Of a stretch of 64,000 bases of DNA, positions 8,247 through 16,935 are shown piece by piece (within the stretch, counting starts at the first letter, position 1; each line of letters begins with the position of its first letter). The notes below the pieces were generated by a model. The model ran no database searches, was not told the origin of the DNA, and was given only the letters and a program-made list of their open reading frames with translations. Source of the DNA: Clostridium_AM tanneri (lineage in GTDB: Bacteria; Bacillota; Clostridia; Clostridiales; Clostridiaceae); NCBI RefSeq assembly GCF_033659955.1, contig NZ_JARUJP010000008.1, positions 105,838 through 169,837 on the forward strand, given 5' to 3'. Both the position numbers and the translations under genes were made by a program.

Positions 8247-9944
8247 GTGAAATTAAAGAGAAGAATATCTATAATAATTATATTTTTTATGCTTGAGACT
8301 TTAACTTTATCTGGATGTAGAAGCAGTAGTGTACAAAGTAATTCTATTGAAAATGATAAATCCCAGTATTTAAATATGGCTTTATATGAAGATCCAAAGA
8401 CTTTAGACCAGTCTAAGGCAGTAGACATATCTTCCTGTCAGGTTCTTGCAGAGGTAAATGAAGCATTGACAAGAGTTGAAAAAAATAAAGATGGTATAGA
8501 TGAAACTAAGCCTGCAGGAGCAGAGCGTTGGGATATATCTTCAGATGGTTTAAAGTGGATGTTTTATATAAGAGACAACTACTGGTCTGATGGAAAAAAG
8601 GTTACAGCTAAAGATTATGAATACGGAATTAAAAGAACCTTAGATCCTAACACTCAGTCAGAAAACGCATTCTTATTGTATCCCATAAAAGGAGCTAAAA
8701 GTTATAATGAGGGAGGCAAGGGGAAAAAAGTATCTTCAAGCACAGTAGGAGTAAAAGCTTTAGATGAGAAAAAGTTAGAGATAACCTTGGAAGCTCCTAA
8801 TGCATATTTCTTGAATCTAACAAGCTTAAATATAATGCAGCCACAGCGGAAAGATATAGTAGATATTAATGGAGAAAAATATGGATCAGAAACTAATACA
8901 ATGGTTTTTTGTGGACCTTTTTTAATAAAAGAATGGAACCACAATGATAAAGTAGAATTAGTAAAAAATGAGGACTATTGGGATGCTAAATCTGTGAAGC
9001 TGGAAAAGGTTACGATGCAGATTGTTAAGTCGGAAGATTATTCACTTGATGAGCTAGCAAATGGATCTATAGATATAGCAAAGGTTACCAAGAGCCAGTG
9101 GAAGGATAAGCTTAATAAGACAGGAAAATTTGATAATATAAAGGCTCCAAAGCCAACTATTAATTATGAGCTTTTTAATCAAAAGGATAAGCTATTTAGC
9201 AATATTAAAGTAAGGAAGGCTTTTTCATCAGCAATAGACAGAGAAGAGATATCGAGAAAGTTGTGGAATGAGATTTATAGCCCAGCTTATGGATGGGTAC
9301 CACCTTCACTTAAGATTGGTAACGATATTTTTAGACAAAAAGCCAATGAAGAACCAGTGAAGATCTTAAAAGAAGATATAAAAGATCCGAGAGCCCTGTT
9401 AATAGAGGGTCTAAGAGAGCTGGGGTTAGGAAAAGAACCAGAAAAAATCACAGTTAGATATTTACAACCAGGTATAGATGGAGCACAAAAGGAAATGGCG
9501 GAATTTTTTCAGCAGATGTACAATAAAAAGCTTGGTATAAATGTGAAGATAGAATATGTCCAATGGGAGGATTTTCAGAAAAAAGTAGCAGCAGGTGATT
9601 ATCAAATCGCTAGCATGGTGTGGTCTGCAGACTACAATGACCCTATGTCAATGTTTGAGCCGTGGGTAAAAGGAACAAATATTATCTCTACAGGATGGTC
9701 TAATTCAAAATACGACACATTAGTAAAAGAATCCGCTTCATTAGGAAATGACAAGAATGAAGAAAGGTTTAAGTATTTTAGAGAAGCGGAAGACATATTG
9801 CTTTTAGAAGACGTTGTAATAGCACCTACAGTATATAAGAATAAGCAGTTATATAAGCAGAAATATATTAAAGGATTAATGTTCCCTTTGTTTGGCCCAG
9901 AAGTGGAACTAAAATATGCCTACATACAAGGCAGATGGAAATAA
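8247..9944 (+). CDS. Oligopeptide ABC transporter substrate-binding lipoprotein (OppA-like)
   Basis: A 565-residue extracellular solute-binding protein of family 5 (SBP_bac_5). A hydrophobic signal peptide ends in the lipobox LSGC (Cys at residue 24), so it should be lipid-anchored outside the membrane. Typical family motifs include KWMFYIRDNYWSDGKKVTAKDY near residue 110 and a lobe with VRKAFSSAIDR. The start is GTG with a TAAGGAGAG site; an ATG two bases upstream is in another frame and stops at once. The permease and ATPase genes are not nearby, so it is an orphan binding protein. Confidence 0.85.
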   Translation: MKLKRRISIIIIFFMLETLTLSGCRSSSVQSNSIENDKSQYLNMALYEDPKTLDQSKAVDISSCQVLAEVNEALTRVEKNKDGIDETKPAGAERWDISSDGLKWMFYIRDNYWSDGKKVTAKDYEYGIKRTLDPNTQSENAFLLYPIKGAKSYNEGGKGKKVSSSTVGVKALDEKKLEITLEAPNAYFLNLTSLNIMQPQRKDIVDINGEKYGSETNTMVFCGPFLIKEWNHNDKVELVKNEDYWDAKSVKLEKVTMQIVKSEDYSLDELANGSIDIAKVTKSQWKDKLNKTGKFDNIKAPKPTINYELFNQKDKLFSNIKVRKAFSSAIDREEISRKLWNEIYSPAYGWVPPSLKIGNDIFRQKANEEPVKILKEDIKDPRALLIEGLRELGLGKEPEKITVRYLQPGIDGAQKEMAEFFQQMYNKKLGINVKIEYVQWEDFQKKVAAGDYQIASMVWSADYNDPMSMFEPWVKGTNIISTGWSNSKYDTLVKESASLGNDKNEERFKYFREAEDILLLEDVVIAPTVYKNKQLYKQKYIKGLMFPLFGPEVELKYAYIQGRWK

Positions 9945-10017
9945 TCTTTTCCTATGTATAAATGATCCTTACGCTGTAAAAGATAATAAAATATAAATAG
10001 TGGAGGGGTGGATCAAT

Positions 10018-10281
10018 ATGGGAAATACACCATTAAAAAAGGTAATAAAAGCAAAGCTAAAGTCCCATAGAGAACTTTCAGAGGTAGAAAAGTTAAGGGA
10101 AAAGCTTAAGTATGAAATTGCAGAAGAACTAGGACTTAGGGAAAAGGTAGATGAATATGGATGGAGTGGACTCACAGCAGAAGAAACAGGCAGAATAGGA
10201 GGGATGATGACAAGAAGAAAGAAAGAGTTAAATATCCCTAAAAATGAGGTTATTTTAAATAATTTAAAAAAGAATAAATAG
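10018..10281 (+). CDS. Divergent alpha/beta-type small acid-soluble spore protein
   Basis: An 87-residue basic protein. LKYEIAEELGL followed by the LTAEETGRIGGMMTRR segment matches the pattern of alpha/beta SASPs (MKYEIAxELG...LTxxxxGxxGGxMTK), which coat DNA in spores. The IAEELG stretch resembles the GPR protease site region. It is longer at the N-terminus than classical SASPs and lacks their full core, so DNA binding is inferred. I start at the ATG with GGAGGGG eight bases upstream; a GTG at 10000 would overlap that RBS. Family related; specific function less certain. Confidence 0.7.
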   Translation: MGNTPLKKVIKAKLKSHRELSEVEKLREKLKYEIAEELGLREKVDEYGWSGLTAEETGRIGGMMTRRKKELNIPKNEVILNNLKKNK

Positions 10282-10449
10282 AAAATATAACGAACTGTAA
10301 ATATAAACTATACTAATTAAGCAAATTCCATATGGTGTAATTTGCTTAATTAGTAAATGCAAATTATTGACTTATTAATTAAAAATATATAATATTAATT
10401 GATGAATATAATTAGACAGTAAATTTATTGTTTTTGAAAGGGCATAAAC

Positions 10450-11208
10450 ATGGATTGTTATAAAGAATTTGCACATATTTATGACGAGCTTATAAATAAT
10501 GATATTGATTATGAAAAATGGTCAGATGTAATATTAAGTATAAGTGATGAATTGGCAGTTGATAGAAAAAACTACTTAGATTTAGGTTGTGGCACTGGCA
10601 ATATAACGGAAAAAATTGCGCCTAAGTTTGCTAATGCATGGGCGGTGGATTTATCCTATGATATGCTTACTGAGGCAGAAAATAAGCTTAGAGGTAAGGG
10701 CTTAAAGGTTAAGTTTCTTTGCCAAGATATAACAGAGCTTAACTTAAATAAAAAGTTCAACCTTATAACTTGTTGTCTAGATTCTACAAACTATATACTA
10801 GATAAAAATGACCTGAAAAAATATTTCTATAGTGTATTTAATCATCTAGAAGAGAATGGGGTTTTTATATTTGATATAAATTCCTACTATAAGCTTACTA
10901 ACATATTAGGAAATAATGTGTATAACTATGATGATGAAAAAGTGACATACATATGGGAAAACTTCCTTCAGGATGAAATTGTGGACATGTATTTAACTTT
11001 TTTTGTAAAAGAAAATGAGCTATATAGAAGATTTGATGAGCATCACTCCGAAAGAGCTTACAGCTGTGAGGAAATTGAAAAGTTTTTAGAAGAAACAGGT
11101 TTTCAGGTTATAAGAAAAATGGATAGTTATCAGTCTGAAAATGTAGTAGAAGACACTGAAAGAATAGTTTATATAGTTAAAAAGAAAAGTGGGAAAGCTT
11201 TAGATTAA
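10450..11208 (+). CDS. Class I SAM-dependent methyltransferase
   Basis: A 252-residue methyltransferase with SAM motif I YLDLGCGTGNITEKI (residues 42-56), an acidic AVDLSYDML motif II and LITCCLDSTNYI motif. The C-terminal half resembles the clostridial ubiE/type-11-12 methyltransferases of unknown substrate. It ends 29 bases before the hslO start, so the two are probably cotranscribed. Confidence 0.7.
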   Translation: MDCYKEFAHIYDELINNDIDYEKWSDVILSISDELAVDRKNYLDLGCGTGNITEKIAPKFANAWAVDLSYDMLTEAENKLRGKGLKVKFLCQDITELNLNKKFNLITCCLDSTNYILDKNDLKKYFYSVFNHLEENGVFIFDINSYYKLTNILGNNVYNYDDEKVTYIWENFLQDEIVDMYLTFFVKENELYRRFDEHHSERAYSCEEIEKFLEETGFQVIRKMDSYQSENVVEDTERIVYIVKKKSGKALD

Positions 11209-11237
11209 GTTACTTAATGTTAAGGAGGAAGATAATT

Positions 11238-12119
11238 ATGGCAGATAAATTAGTAAAGGCTACTGCTAGTGATGGAAATATTAGAATAATAGCAGCAATA
11301 ACTACTGAACTTGTAAACGAGGCAGTTAAAATTCACGATTGTGCACCAACTGCTGCCGCTGCCCTTGGTAGGATGGTTACAGCAGGAAGTATTATGGGCT
11401 CAATGCTTAAGTCGGAAAAGGATTCTTTAACTCTTAAAATATCCGGTGGAGGAGAAGCTAAAGGGGTAGTAGTTACATCCTACGCTGATTCTACTGTAAA
11501 AGGGTATATAGGAAATCCCTCTGTAGATTTACCTGCGAATAGTAAAGGAAAGCTTGATGTTGGTGGAGCTATAGGGAAAAATGGTAATTTAGTTATTATA
11601 AGAGACATGGGACTAAAGGAACCTTATATAGGTCAGGTACCTATATATACAGGAGAAATAGGAGATGACTTAGCTTATTATTTCACCGTTTCTGAGCAAA
11701 CACCATCAGCAGTAGGCTTGGGGGTGCTTGTAGACACAGACTTAAGTATAAAAGCTGCTGGTGGATTTATAATTCAAATGATGCCTGGAGCTAATGACTT
11801 AGTTGCAGATTTAGTGACATACAGACTTCAAGAAATACCATCTGTAACAGAAATGATAGTAAAAGGAATGTCTGTAGAAGATATGCTTAATTATATATTC
11901 GAAGATATGGATTTAAAAATACATGAAACTATGACACCTGCTTATAAATGCGATTGTTCAAGAGAAAGAGTAGAAAGAGCTTTAATAAGTATAGGTAAAA
12001 AAGATTTAGAAGAACTATATAATGAAGGAAAAACAGAAGAGTTAAAATGTCACTTTTGCAATAAATCCTATGAGTTTACTAGTGAACAAATAGGTAATAT
12101 ACTTAAGGGCGTTAAATAG
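11238..12119 (+). CDS. hslO: Redox-regulated chaperone Hsp33
   Basis: A 293-residue cytoplasmic holdase switched on by oxidation. The N-terminal domain has the family signature GGEAKGVVV and GYIGNPSVDLP. The C-terminal redox switch is present as CDC (about residue 235) and CHFC (about residue 268), the four zinc-binding cysteines. I choose the ATG preceded by TAAGGAGGAAG; an ATG 21 bases upstream would place that RBS inside the gene. Follows a methyltransferase gene closely. Confidence 0.95.
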   Translation: MADKLVKATASDGNIRIIAAITTELVNEAVKIHDCAPTAAAALGRMVTAGSIMGSMLKSEKDSLTLKISGGGEAKGVVVTSYADSTVKGYIGNPSVDLPANSKGKLDVGGAIGKNGNLVIIRDMGLKEPYIGQVPIYTGEIGDDLAYYFTVSEQTPSAVGLGVLVDTDLSIKAAGGFIIQMMPGANDLVADLVTYRLQEIPSVTEMIVKGMSVEDMLNYIFEDMDLKIHETMTPAYKCDCSRERVERALISIGKKDLEELYNEGKTEELKCHFCNKSYEFTSEQIGNILKGVK

Positions 12120-12213
12120 GAAAAATTGATATATTATAATGGTAAAATGAAAGTTAAATGCTTTAATTTTCAAGTAATAGACCCTTAAGACTTATTATTG
12201 TTGTCATATAGCA

Positions 12214-12262
12214 AAGGAATAACTTATAACAAATAAATAGAGATTATAAGTTATTCCTTTTT
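12214..12262 (+). terminator. Rho-independent terminator after hslO
   Basis: Stem aaggaataacttataa / ttataagttattcctt with 14-base loop and trailing T-run, between hslO and the tRNA operon. Confidence 0.8.
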
Positions 12263-12381
12263 AAGTTGTCCATTAAAACTATTATTATAGATTTTAATTA
12301 ATAAGTTTGTAGTAAAAGTGAGAAAAAAGCTGAAACACTAAGGAAATTAAGAATAAATTCAATGAAATGTAAAATGTGACG

Positions 12382-12410
12382 TTGACAATACTTAATTATT
12401 TTTGTATTAT
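12382..12410 (+). promoter_or_regulatory. Upstream promoter of the tRNA operon (P1)
   Basis: TTGACA at 12382-12387 and TATTAT at 12405-12410, 17-base spacer, in AT-rich DNA 120 bases before the first tRNA. Confidence 0.7.
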
Positions 12411-12473
12411 AATATTCGTCAGCAGCGACAGAGCAGCATCAAATAATAACTTTAATAAGTTTTAAAAAAGGTG

Positions 12474-12502
12474 TTGACAAAGTCGAAAGATGATTATATA
12501 AT
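12474..12502 (+). promoter_or_regulatory. Proximal promoter of the tRNA operon (P2), perfect consensus
   Basis: TTGACA (12474-12479), 17 bases, TATAAT (12497-12502): the exact sigma-A consensus, 27 bases before the first tRNA. With P1 it forms a tandem stable-RNA promoter pair. Confidence 0.85.
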
Positions 12503-12529
12503 AATAAATGTCTTAAAGACAAAGCGTAT

Positions 12530-12605
12530 GGGCGCATAGCTCAGCTGGGAGAGCACCTGCCTTACAAGCAGGGGGTCACAGGTTCGATCCCTGTTGTGCC
12601 CACCA
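12530..12605 (+). tRNA. tRNA-Val (TAC)
   Basis: Cloverleaf with 7-bp acceptor stem gggcgca/tgtgccc, anticodon TAC in cctgcctTACaagcagg, TTCGATC T-loop and encoded CCA. First gene of the five-tRNA operon. Confidence 0.97.
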
Positions 12606-12610
12606 TACGC

Positions 12611-12687
12611 GGCCCAGTGGCTCAGTTGGTTAGAGTGCCGGCCTGTCACGCCGGAGGTCGAGGGTTCGAGTCCCTTCTGGGTCGCCA
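12611..12687 (+). tRNA. tRNA-Asp (GTC)
   Basis: Acceptor ggcccag/ctgggtc, anticodon GTC in ccggcctGTCacgccgg, encoded CCA. Five bases after tRNA-Val. Confidence 0.97.
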
Positions 12688-12693
12688 AATTTA

Positions 12694-12769
<76 letters not shown>

Positions 12770-12773
12770 CTAC

Positions 12774-12848
12774 GCGGGAGTGGCTCAGTGGTAGAGCGTC
12801 ACCTTGCCAAGGTGAACGTCGCGGGTTCGAATCCCGTCTTCCGCTCCA
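12774..12848 (+). tRNA. tRNA-Gly (GCC)
   Basis: Acceptor gcgggag/cttccgc, anticodon GCC in caccttGCCaaggtg, encoded CCA. Confidence 0.97.
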
Positions 12849-12851
12849 GAT

Positions 12852-12925
<74 letters not shown>

Positions 12926-12972
12926 AAAAACACTGTTTAGTAATTCTAAACAGTGTTTTTGTTTTTTTTTTG
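12926..12972 (+). terminator. Terminator of the tRNA operon
   Basis: Stem aaacactgtttag / ctaaacagtgttt followed by a long T-run, starting directly after the CCA of tRNA-Cys. Confidence 0.95.
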
Positions 12973-12982
12973 TATAAAATGT

Positions 12983-13024
12983 AAATTATAAGAGGCATAA
13001 GTTAACTTATGCCTCTTATAATTT
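12983..13024. terminator. Perfect palindrome, terminator of the chemoreceptor gene
   Basis: 19-bp perfect arms (12983-13001 and 13006-13024) with TTAA between. It overlaps the stop codon of the minus-strand chemoreceptor gene; A/T flanks allow termination on either strand. Confidence 0.7.
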
Positions 13025-14528
13025 ACTGTTGGGAGTATAACCTTTTGATTAATTCTTCTAATTTATTAGCTAAAATCTTAAGAGAGTCAGCTAGATTAGA
13101 ATTCTCCTTTACAGAAGCTATTTGTTGGTTAGTGATTGTAAGCACCTGCTCAGAGTTTAGAGAGGATTTTTTTGCTGTTCCCACCATCTGATCTATATAA
13201 GCAGAAATCTCCTCAGATTCAGCTGCCATTTCTTCAGTTAAGGCTGTTAGGTCTTCTATATCCTCTACAACTTTATTAGTGGCTTGTAAAATATCTTTAA
13301 ATATATAACCGGATTTATCTACTATGTCCTTACCATTTAATACCTCTTTAGTCTGTAAGGCAAAGGATTCTACAGCAAGATTAGTATCTTCTTGAATTTG
13401 TTTTATTAAAACCTCAATTTCGGCAGCAGATTGAGAAGATTGCTCTGCTAGTTTTCTGACTTCATCTGATACTACTGAGAAGCCCTTACCGTGCTCTCCA
13501 GCCCTAGCAGCCTCTATAGCGGCATTAAGGGCTAGCAAATTTGTATCTGCTGATATTTTTGTAATGACTTCTACAATCTGTCCTATTTTTCTAGAATGTT
13601 CGTCTAATTTTTTTACAACATCTGCAGAAATTTGTGCAGATGAAATTACAGAATCCATTTGCGAAATAGCTTGATTTATAAAGCTGTATCCTTCATTAGC
13701 CTGTTCAGACATATCCCTTGAGCTTTCGGATACCTTAGAAAAGGTCTCTGCTATTTGCTGTACTGCAAGGGACATTTCACTCATTGATTTAGAAGTTTCT
13801 TCTGCTCCTATTAATTGGGATCTAGCGCCATTAGCTACTTCTAGCATAGATGTTACAATTTCATCATTGGTTTTTACTGATGTATTAGTGCTATTTGATA
13901 ATGTGGTTGAAGAGTTTAAAATCAGTTGTGAGTTCTCTGACAGTTGTTGGATTAAATCTTTTATAAGTGAATCAGTTTTCTTTTTTTCATTTTCCATTAT
14001 TAAAGTGTATTTTTTCTTGCTCATTATTTGCAAGATAGTTGCCCCAGAAGTAAAAACTAGAAAGGAAGCATGCAGCGCTACCATACCGGAGGAATAATGT
14101 TTTTCTCCAAATATTACGTCTGGAATTAGGTAAAGACCAGTTATATGCTGTATTGCAAATAATATAGTCATAGTAACAATAAGGTTGATATCTTCATAAT
14201 AAGCCAGTATGGCTATAACCATAAAAATAGAGAAATGATACTCAACCATTCCTATTCCGCCAGCGATTATAGACATACTTGAAAAAGTAAGGGTAAGCAT
14301 ATTAAAAAATGGAATTCTCCCATCGTTCTTTTTTCTATTATATAGATATAGGGTTATAACAAAGGTTAAAATAGGAATTACTAAAAATATGTTTAATATT
14401 ATTTCGTGATTCTCTAGCATTGGATGATTAAAGATATTTAGTACCCTGTTGAAAAAATGTATAAAGAAAGATATTAACATTGATGAAAAGGATAGAAAGG
14501 TCATTAACGCATTTTTTTGTTTAATCAT
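13023..14528 (-). CDS. Methyl-accepting chemotaxis protein without a large external sensor domain
   Basis: A 501-residue chemoreceptor. The N-terminal ~190 residues hold about six hydrophobic segments joined by short loops, so there is no sizeable extracellular sensor. Residues from about 200 on are coiled-coil signalling domain; the hairpin tip DTNLLALNAAIEAARAGEHG that contacts CheA/CheW is intact. It should relay a membrane, redox or cytoplasmic cue to the chemotaxis kinase. Monocistronic, with a GGAGGA site before the ATG. No che genes nearby. Confidence 0.85.
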   Translation of the reverse strand: MIKQKNALMTFLSFSSMLISFFIHFFNRVLNIFNHPMLENHEIILNIFLVIPILTFVITLYLYNRKKNDGRIPFFNMLTLTFSSMSIIAGGIGMVEYHFSIFMVIAILAYYEDINLIVTMTILFAIQHITGLYLIPDVIFGEKHYSSGMVALHASFLVFTSGATILQIMSKKKYTLIMENEKKKTDSLIKDLIQQLSENSQLILNSSTTLSNSTNTSVKTNDEIVTSMLEVANGARSQLIGAEETSKSMSEMSLAVQQIAETFSKVSESSRDMSEQANEGYSFINQAISQMDSVISSAQISADVVKKLDEHSRKIGQIVEVITKISADTNLLALNAAIEAARAGEHGKGFSVVSDEVRKLAEQSSQSAAEIEVLIKQIQEDTNLAVESFALQTKEVLNGKDIVDKSGYIFKDILQATNKVVEDIEDLTALTEEMAAESEEISAYIDQMVGTAKKSSLNSEQVLTITNQQIASVKENSNLADSLKILANKLEELIKRLYSQQ

Positions 14529-14649
14529 ATAGTCCTCCTTTTGTAATTTCGGGTTCCTTAAAGTTTTGTTATTTACAAAGGATATTATTAAAAAGACGAT
14601 ATAATATCCTTGTAAATAATTATCGAATTTTGTCTAATTAACTTTAAGG

Positions 14650-15354
14650 TTAATTCTCTATTACAAAAAGACTTCCTCTATCTATTAGCTTGTCCTTTCT
14701 TAAATAAACTGGTTTTACATTATGCTTTTTTAAAAAACTTAAAACTTCATTTCCATAAGCATAGTAATTTAAATCTCCGTAAAAAGCTAAAGTATTTTCA
14801 TTAAGAAGACCACAACAACCTCCAATAAATCCATAATTCAAATTAGGCAGCTCAATATCTCCGGGAGGGAGAAGAAGTACGTCTATATTTTCAGTTATTA
14901 ATGCTTTTGCTATAGACTTATCACTAGTCATAACTGCCCTCTCTGTTACAATAGCTGTTGAACATTTGCTATATCCTTGTTTTACATTTATCAGCTTTTT
15001 ACTAGTCATCAGTTTCAAAAGTTCAGGATCAGTGTATTTTATATTATGCATAAATAAATTTGATAAGGATACACTATTTAAAATAATGTCGTAAGGATAA
15101 ATATCTTTCAACTCATTTCCCGATAACAATACAGAAAATCCTAAATTTTTTAGCAGAGCTATAAAGTTTTTATCTACATCCTTATGAACCATTATTTTGT
15201 TTTTACTAATAATATGTAAAAGCATATCAGGATGCCCGCAAACTGCCTCATAAAGGGCTTGTGAAGGAGGGCATATTATAATTTTATAACCTAAACTTGT
15301 AATATTATATTTTTCTTCTTCTGTTATTCTAAAATCTACAATCGCATATTTCAT
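14650..15354 (-). CDS. DUF6873-like protein of unknown function
   Basis: A 234-residue protein I associate with the clostridial DUF6873 (GME-fold) family. It carries GFIGGCCGLL near residue 175, LAFYGDLNYYAYG and a C-terminal VKPVYLRKDKLIDRGSLF. Such a glycine/cysteine centre and the conserved DRGSLF end resemble guanidino-group-modifying enzymes and their relatives, but no catalytic role can be read from the sequence. It stands alone between the chemoreceptor and ytxC. The family call is from memory of motifs. Confidence 0.55.
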   Translation of the reverse strand: MKYAIVDFRITEEEKYNITSLGYKIIICPPSQALYEAVCGHPDMLLHIISKNKIMVHKDVDKNFIALLKNLGFSVLLSGNELKDIYPYDIILNSVSLSNLFMHNIKYTDPELLKLMTSKKLINVKQGYSKCSTAIVTERAVMTSDKSIAKALITENIDVLLLPPGDIELPNLNYGFIGGCCGLLNENTLAFYGDLNYYAYGNEVLSFLKKHNVKPVYLRKDKLIDRGSLFVIEN

Positions 15355-15517
15355 TATAGTATCCTTCCTTATGTTTCACGCTAATTTACTTAAAAATTTA
15401 ATGTTAATTAGTGAGGAGTTCTATTGGCTAGAAAAACCCTTTTTTCTATTCTATATTTTTGTCATATAAGTTTCAAGTACAGAGGTTACATGTCGGGATT
15501 TGACAAAAAGATTTTGT

Positions 15518-15545
15518 ATATAGATTTAGTTTAGACACATACTAT
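15518..15545 (+). promoter_or_regulatory. Possible sigma-E-like promoter of ytxC
   Basis: ATATA at 15518-15522, 15 bases, CATACTAT at 15538-15545, close to the sigma-E pattern (ATATT-N14/15-CATACAAT), 22 bases before the ytxC start. Tentative. Confidence 0.35.
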
Positions 15546-15566
15546 TTTTAGAAGGGAGTGTGAGGG

Positions 15567-16466
15567 ATGCTATTACTTACAGTAGTATATGATAGAGAAA
15601 AAGAAGATATAATACATGGAATAAATGATATAAAAGAGTATTTTAAAAGTAAAAATATAGTTATTGGTATTTCGGAAAGCATAGAGTCAAATACTCACTT
15701 CGTAAAAATATTTTGTGAAGAAGAAATCAGCGCAAAACTTCGTAACATGTTTAATATACATGTAGCAAATATTTTATATAATGTTGTAATAGATGAATTC
15801 TATAGAAAAGATATGATGAGTTTTTTATCGGATACATACTTTTTTCTTAAGTATGATGAATTAAAAGAGATAAAAGACAGTAGTGTGGAAATATTAAAAG
15901 GCGAAGGCGGCATAGTTGATGAGAGTTCAATCTATTGCATGAATAAAAGAAATAACATAATAGATAAGATAGTTGAGTGTATAGGTGAGAATAAAGAGAT
16001 TAATATAAAGGGATTTATTACCTTTAGAATGAAAGACCTAAAAGATGATTTGGAAGCTATAATAGATAAAGTAGTAGAAAAGTATATGGTTGAAAAGGAA
16101 TATAATGAATTTATTAAACTCTTAAAATACTTCGTAGAAATTCAGGAAAGTAAAATTGATTTAGTGAACATAGAAATTGATAGTCAAGGAAAGTATGTGG
16201 TAAAAGATAAGAACTCAAATGATATAACTGAAATGTTATTTAGTGACCTTAATGACTTAAGATACAGAGAAAATACCAATGCGGAGGATATGATAATAAG
16301 CATTCTTATTACTAACTCTCCAGAAAAAATAGTAATTCACTGTGTTGAAAACTGTAGGAATAATGAGCTAATAGACACAGTTAAAAAGGTATTTACCGAT
16401 AGAGTAGAGTTTTGTGACAATTGTAAAAGTTGCAAACAAATAAGGCAAAGTATTCATAGAGTGTAA
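15567..16466 (+). CDS. ytxC: Putative sporulation protein YtxC
   Basis: A 299-residue protein of the YtxC family. The conserved middle is visible as YNVVIDEFYRKDMMSFL, GFITFRMKDL and a KEYNEFIKLLKYFVE segment. Four C-terminal cysteines (CDNCKSCK and one earlier) could bind metal. In Bacillus ytxC also precedes thrS, as here, which supports the call. Start ATG has AGAAGGGAG upstream. Molecular function is not established; a sigma-E-like promoter fits a sporulation role. Confidence 0.8.
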   Translation: MLLLTVVYDREKEDIIHGINDIKEYFKSKNIVIGISESIESNTHFVKIFCEEEISAKLRNMFNIHVANILYNVVIDEFYRKDMMSFLSDTYFFLKYDELKEIKDSSVEILKGEGGIVDESSIYCMNKRNNIIDKIVECIGENKEINIKGFITFRMKDLKDDLEAIIDKVVEKYMVEKEYNEFIKLLKYFVEIQESKIDLVNIEIDSQGKYVVKDKNSNDITEMLFSDLNDLRYRENTNAEDMIISILITNSPEKIVIHCVENCRNNELIDTVKKVFTDRVEFCDNCKSCKQIRQSIHRV

Positions 16467-16506
16467 TATTTTAATTTAAAAATATTCATTATTTTTAGTT
16501 AATGTG

Positions 16507-16535
16507 TTGACAGTTAGAAAATTTAATACTATAAT
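16507..16535 (+). promoter_or_regulatory. thrS promoter, perfect consensus
   Basis: TTGACA (16507-16512), 17-base spacer, TATAAT (16530-16535), upstream of the T-box leader. Confidence 0.9.
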
Positions 16536-16574
16536 TTAAGAAAATAATTCAAGAAAGCAATTAAGCAGAATAAT

Positions 16575-16890
16575 TAAAGACTATGATAAGGAAAAGTAAA
16601 TAGAATACTGCTCTAAGAGAGAAGGATCCATTGGGTGAGAGGTCCTTTGAGTAAGATTTATTGAAAACCACCTTTAAGTTGTATACTGAATTTTAGTAAG
16701 TATTTCCGTAAGCCTGCGTTAAAGGTTCAGAGATAATAGTTATACTTATTATCTGCTAACTTAAATTATATTTCTAAACATTTGTATTTAGAATATAGTT
16801 TTATTAGTCAAAGATATATTTACTATTAAATTTGGGTGGAACCGCGATATACACTCGTCCCATGTACTGGGATGAGTGTTTTTTATTTGC
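16575..16890 (+). promoter_or_regulatory. T-box leader controlling thrS
   Basis: Transcribed leader that senses uncharged tRNA. The T-box sequence gggtggaaccgcg (16834-16846) is exact and pairs with the tRNA acceptor end. The terminator acactcgtccc / gggatgagtgt plus T-run follows at 16851-16887. A specifier ACC (Thr) lies in the stem I segment gaaaACCacc near 16672. Low charged tRNA-Thr should favour the antiterminator and thrS expression. Confidence 0.92.
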
Positions 16891-16935
16891 AAGTAATTAA
16901 ATTACAATAAGTAACAGAAAAGGGAGGAAAAAACC

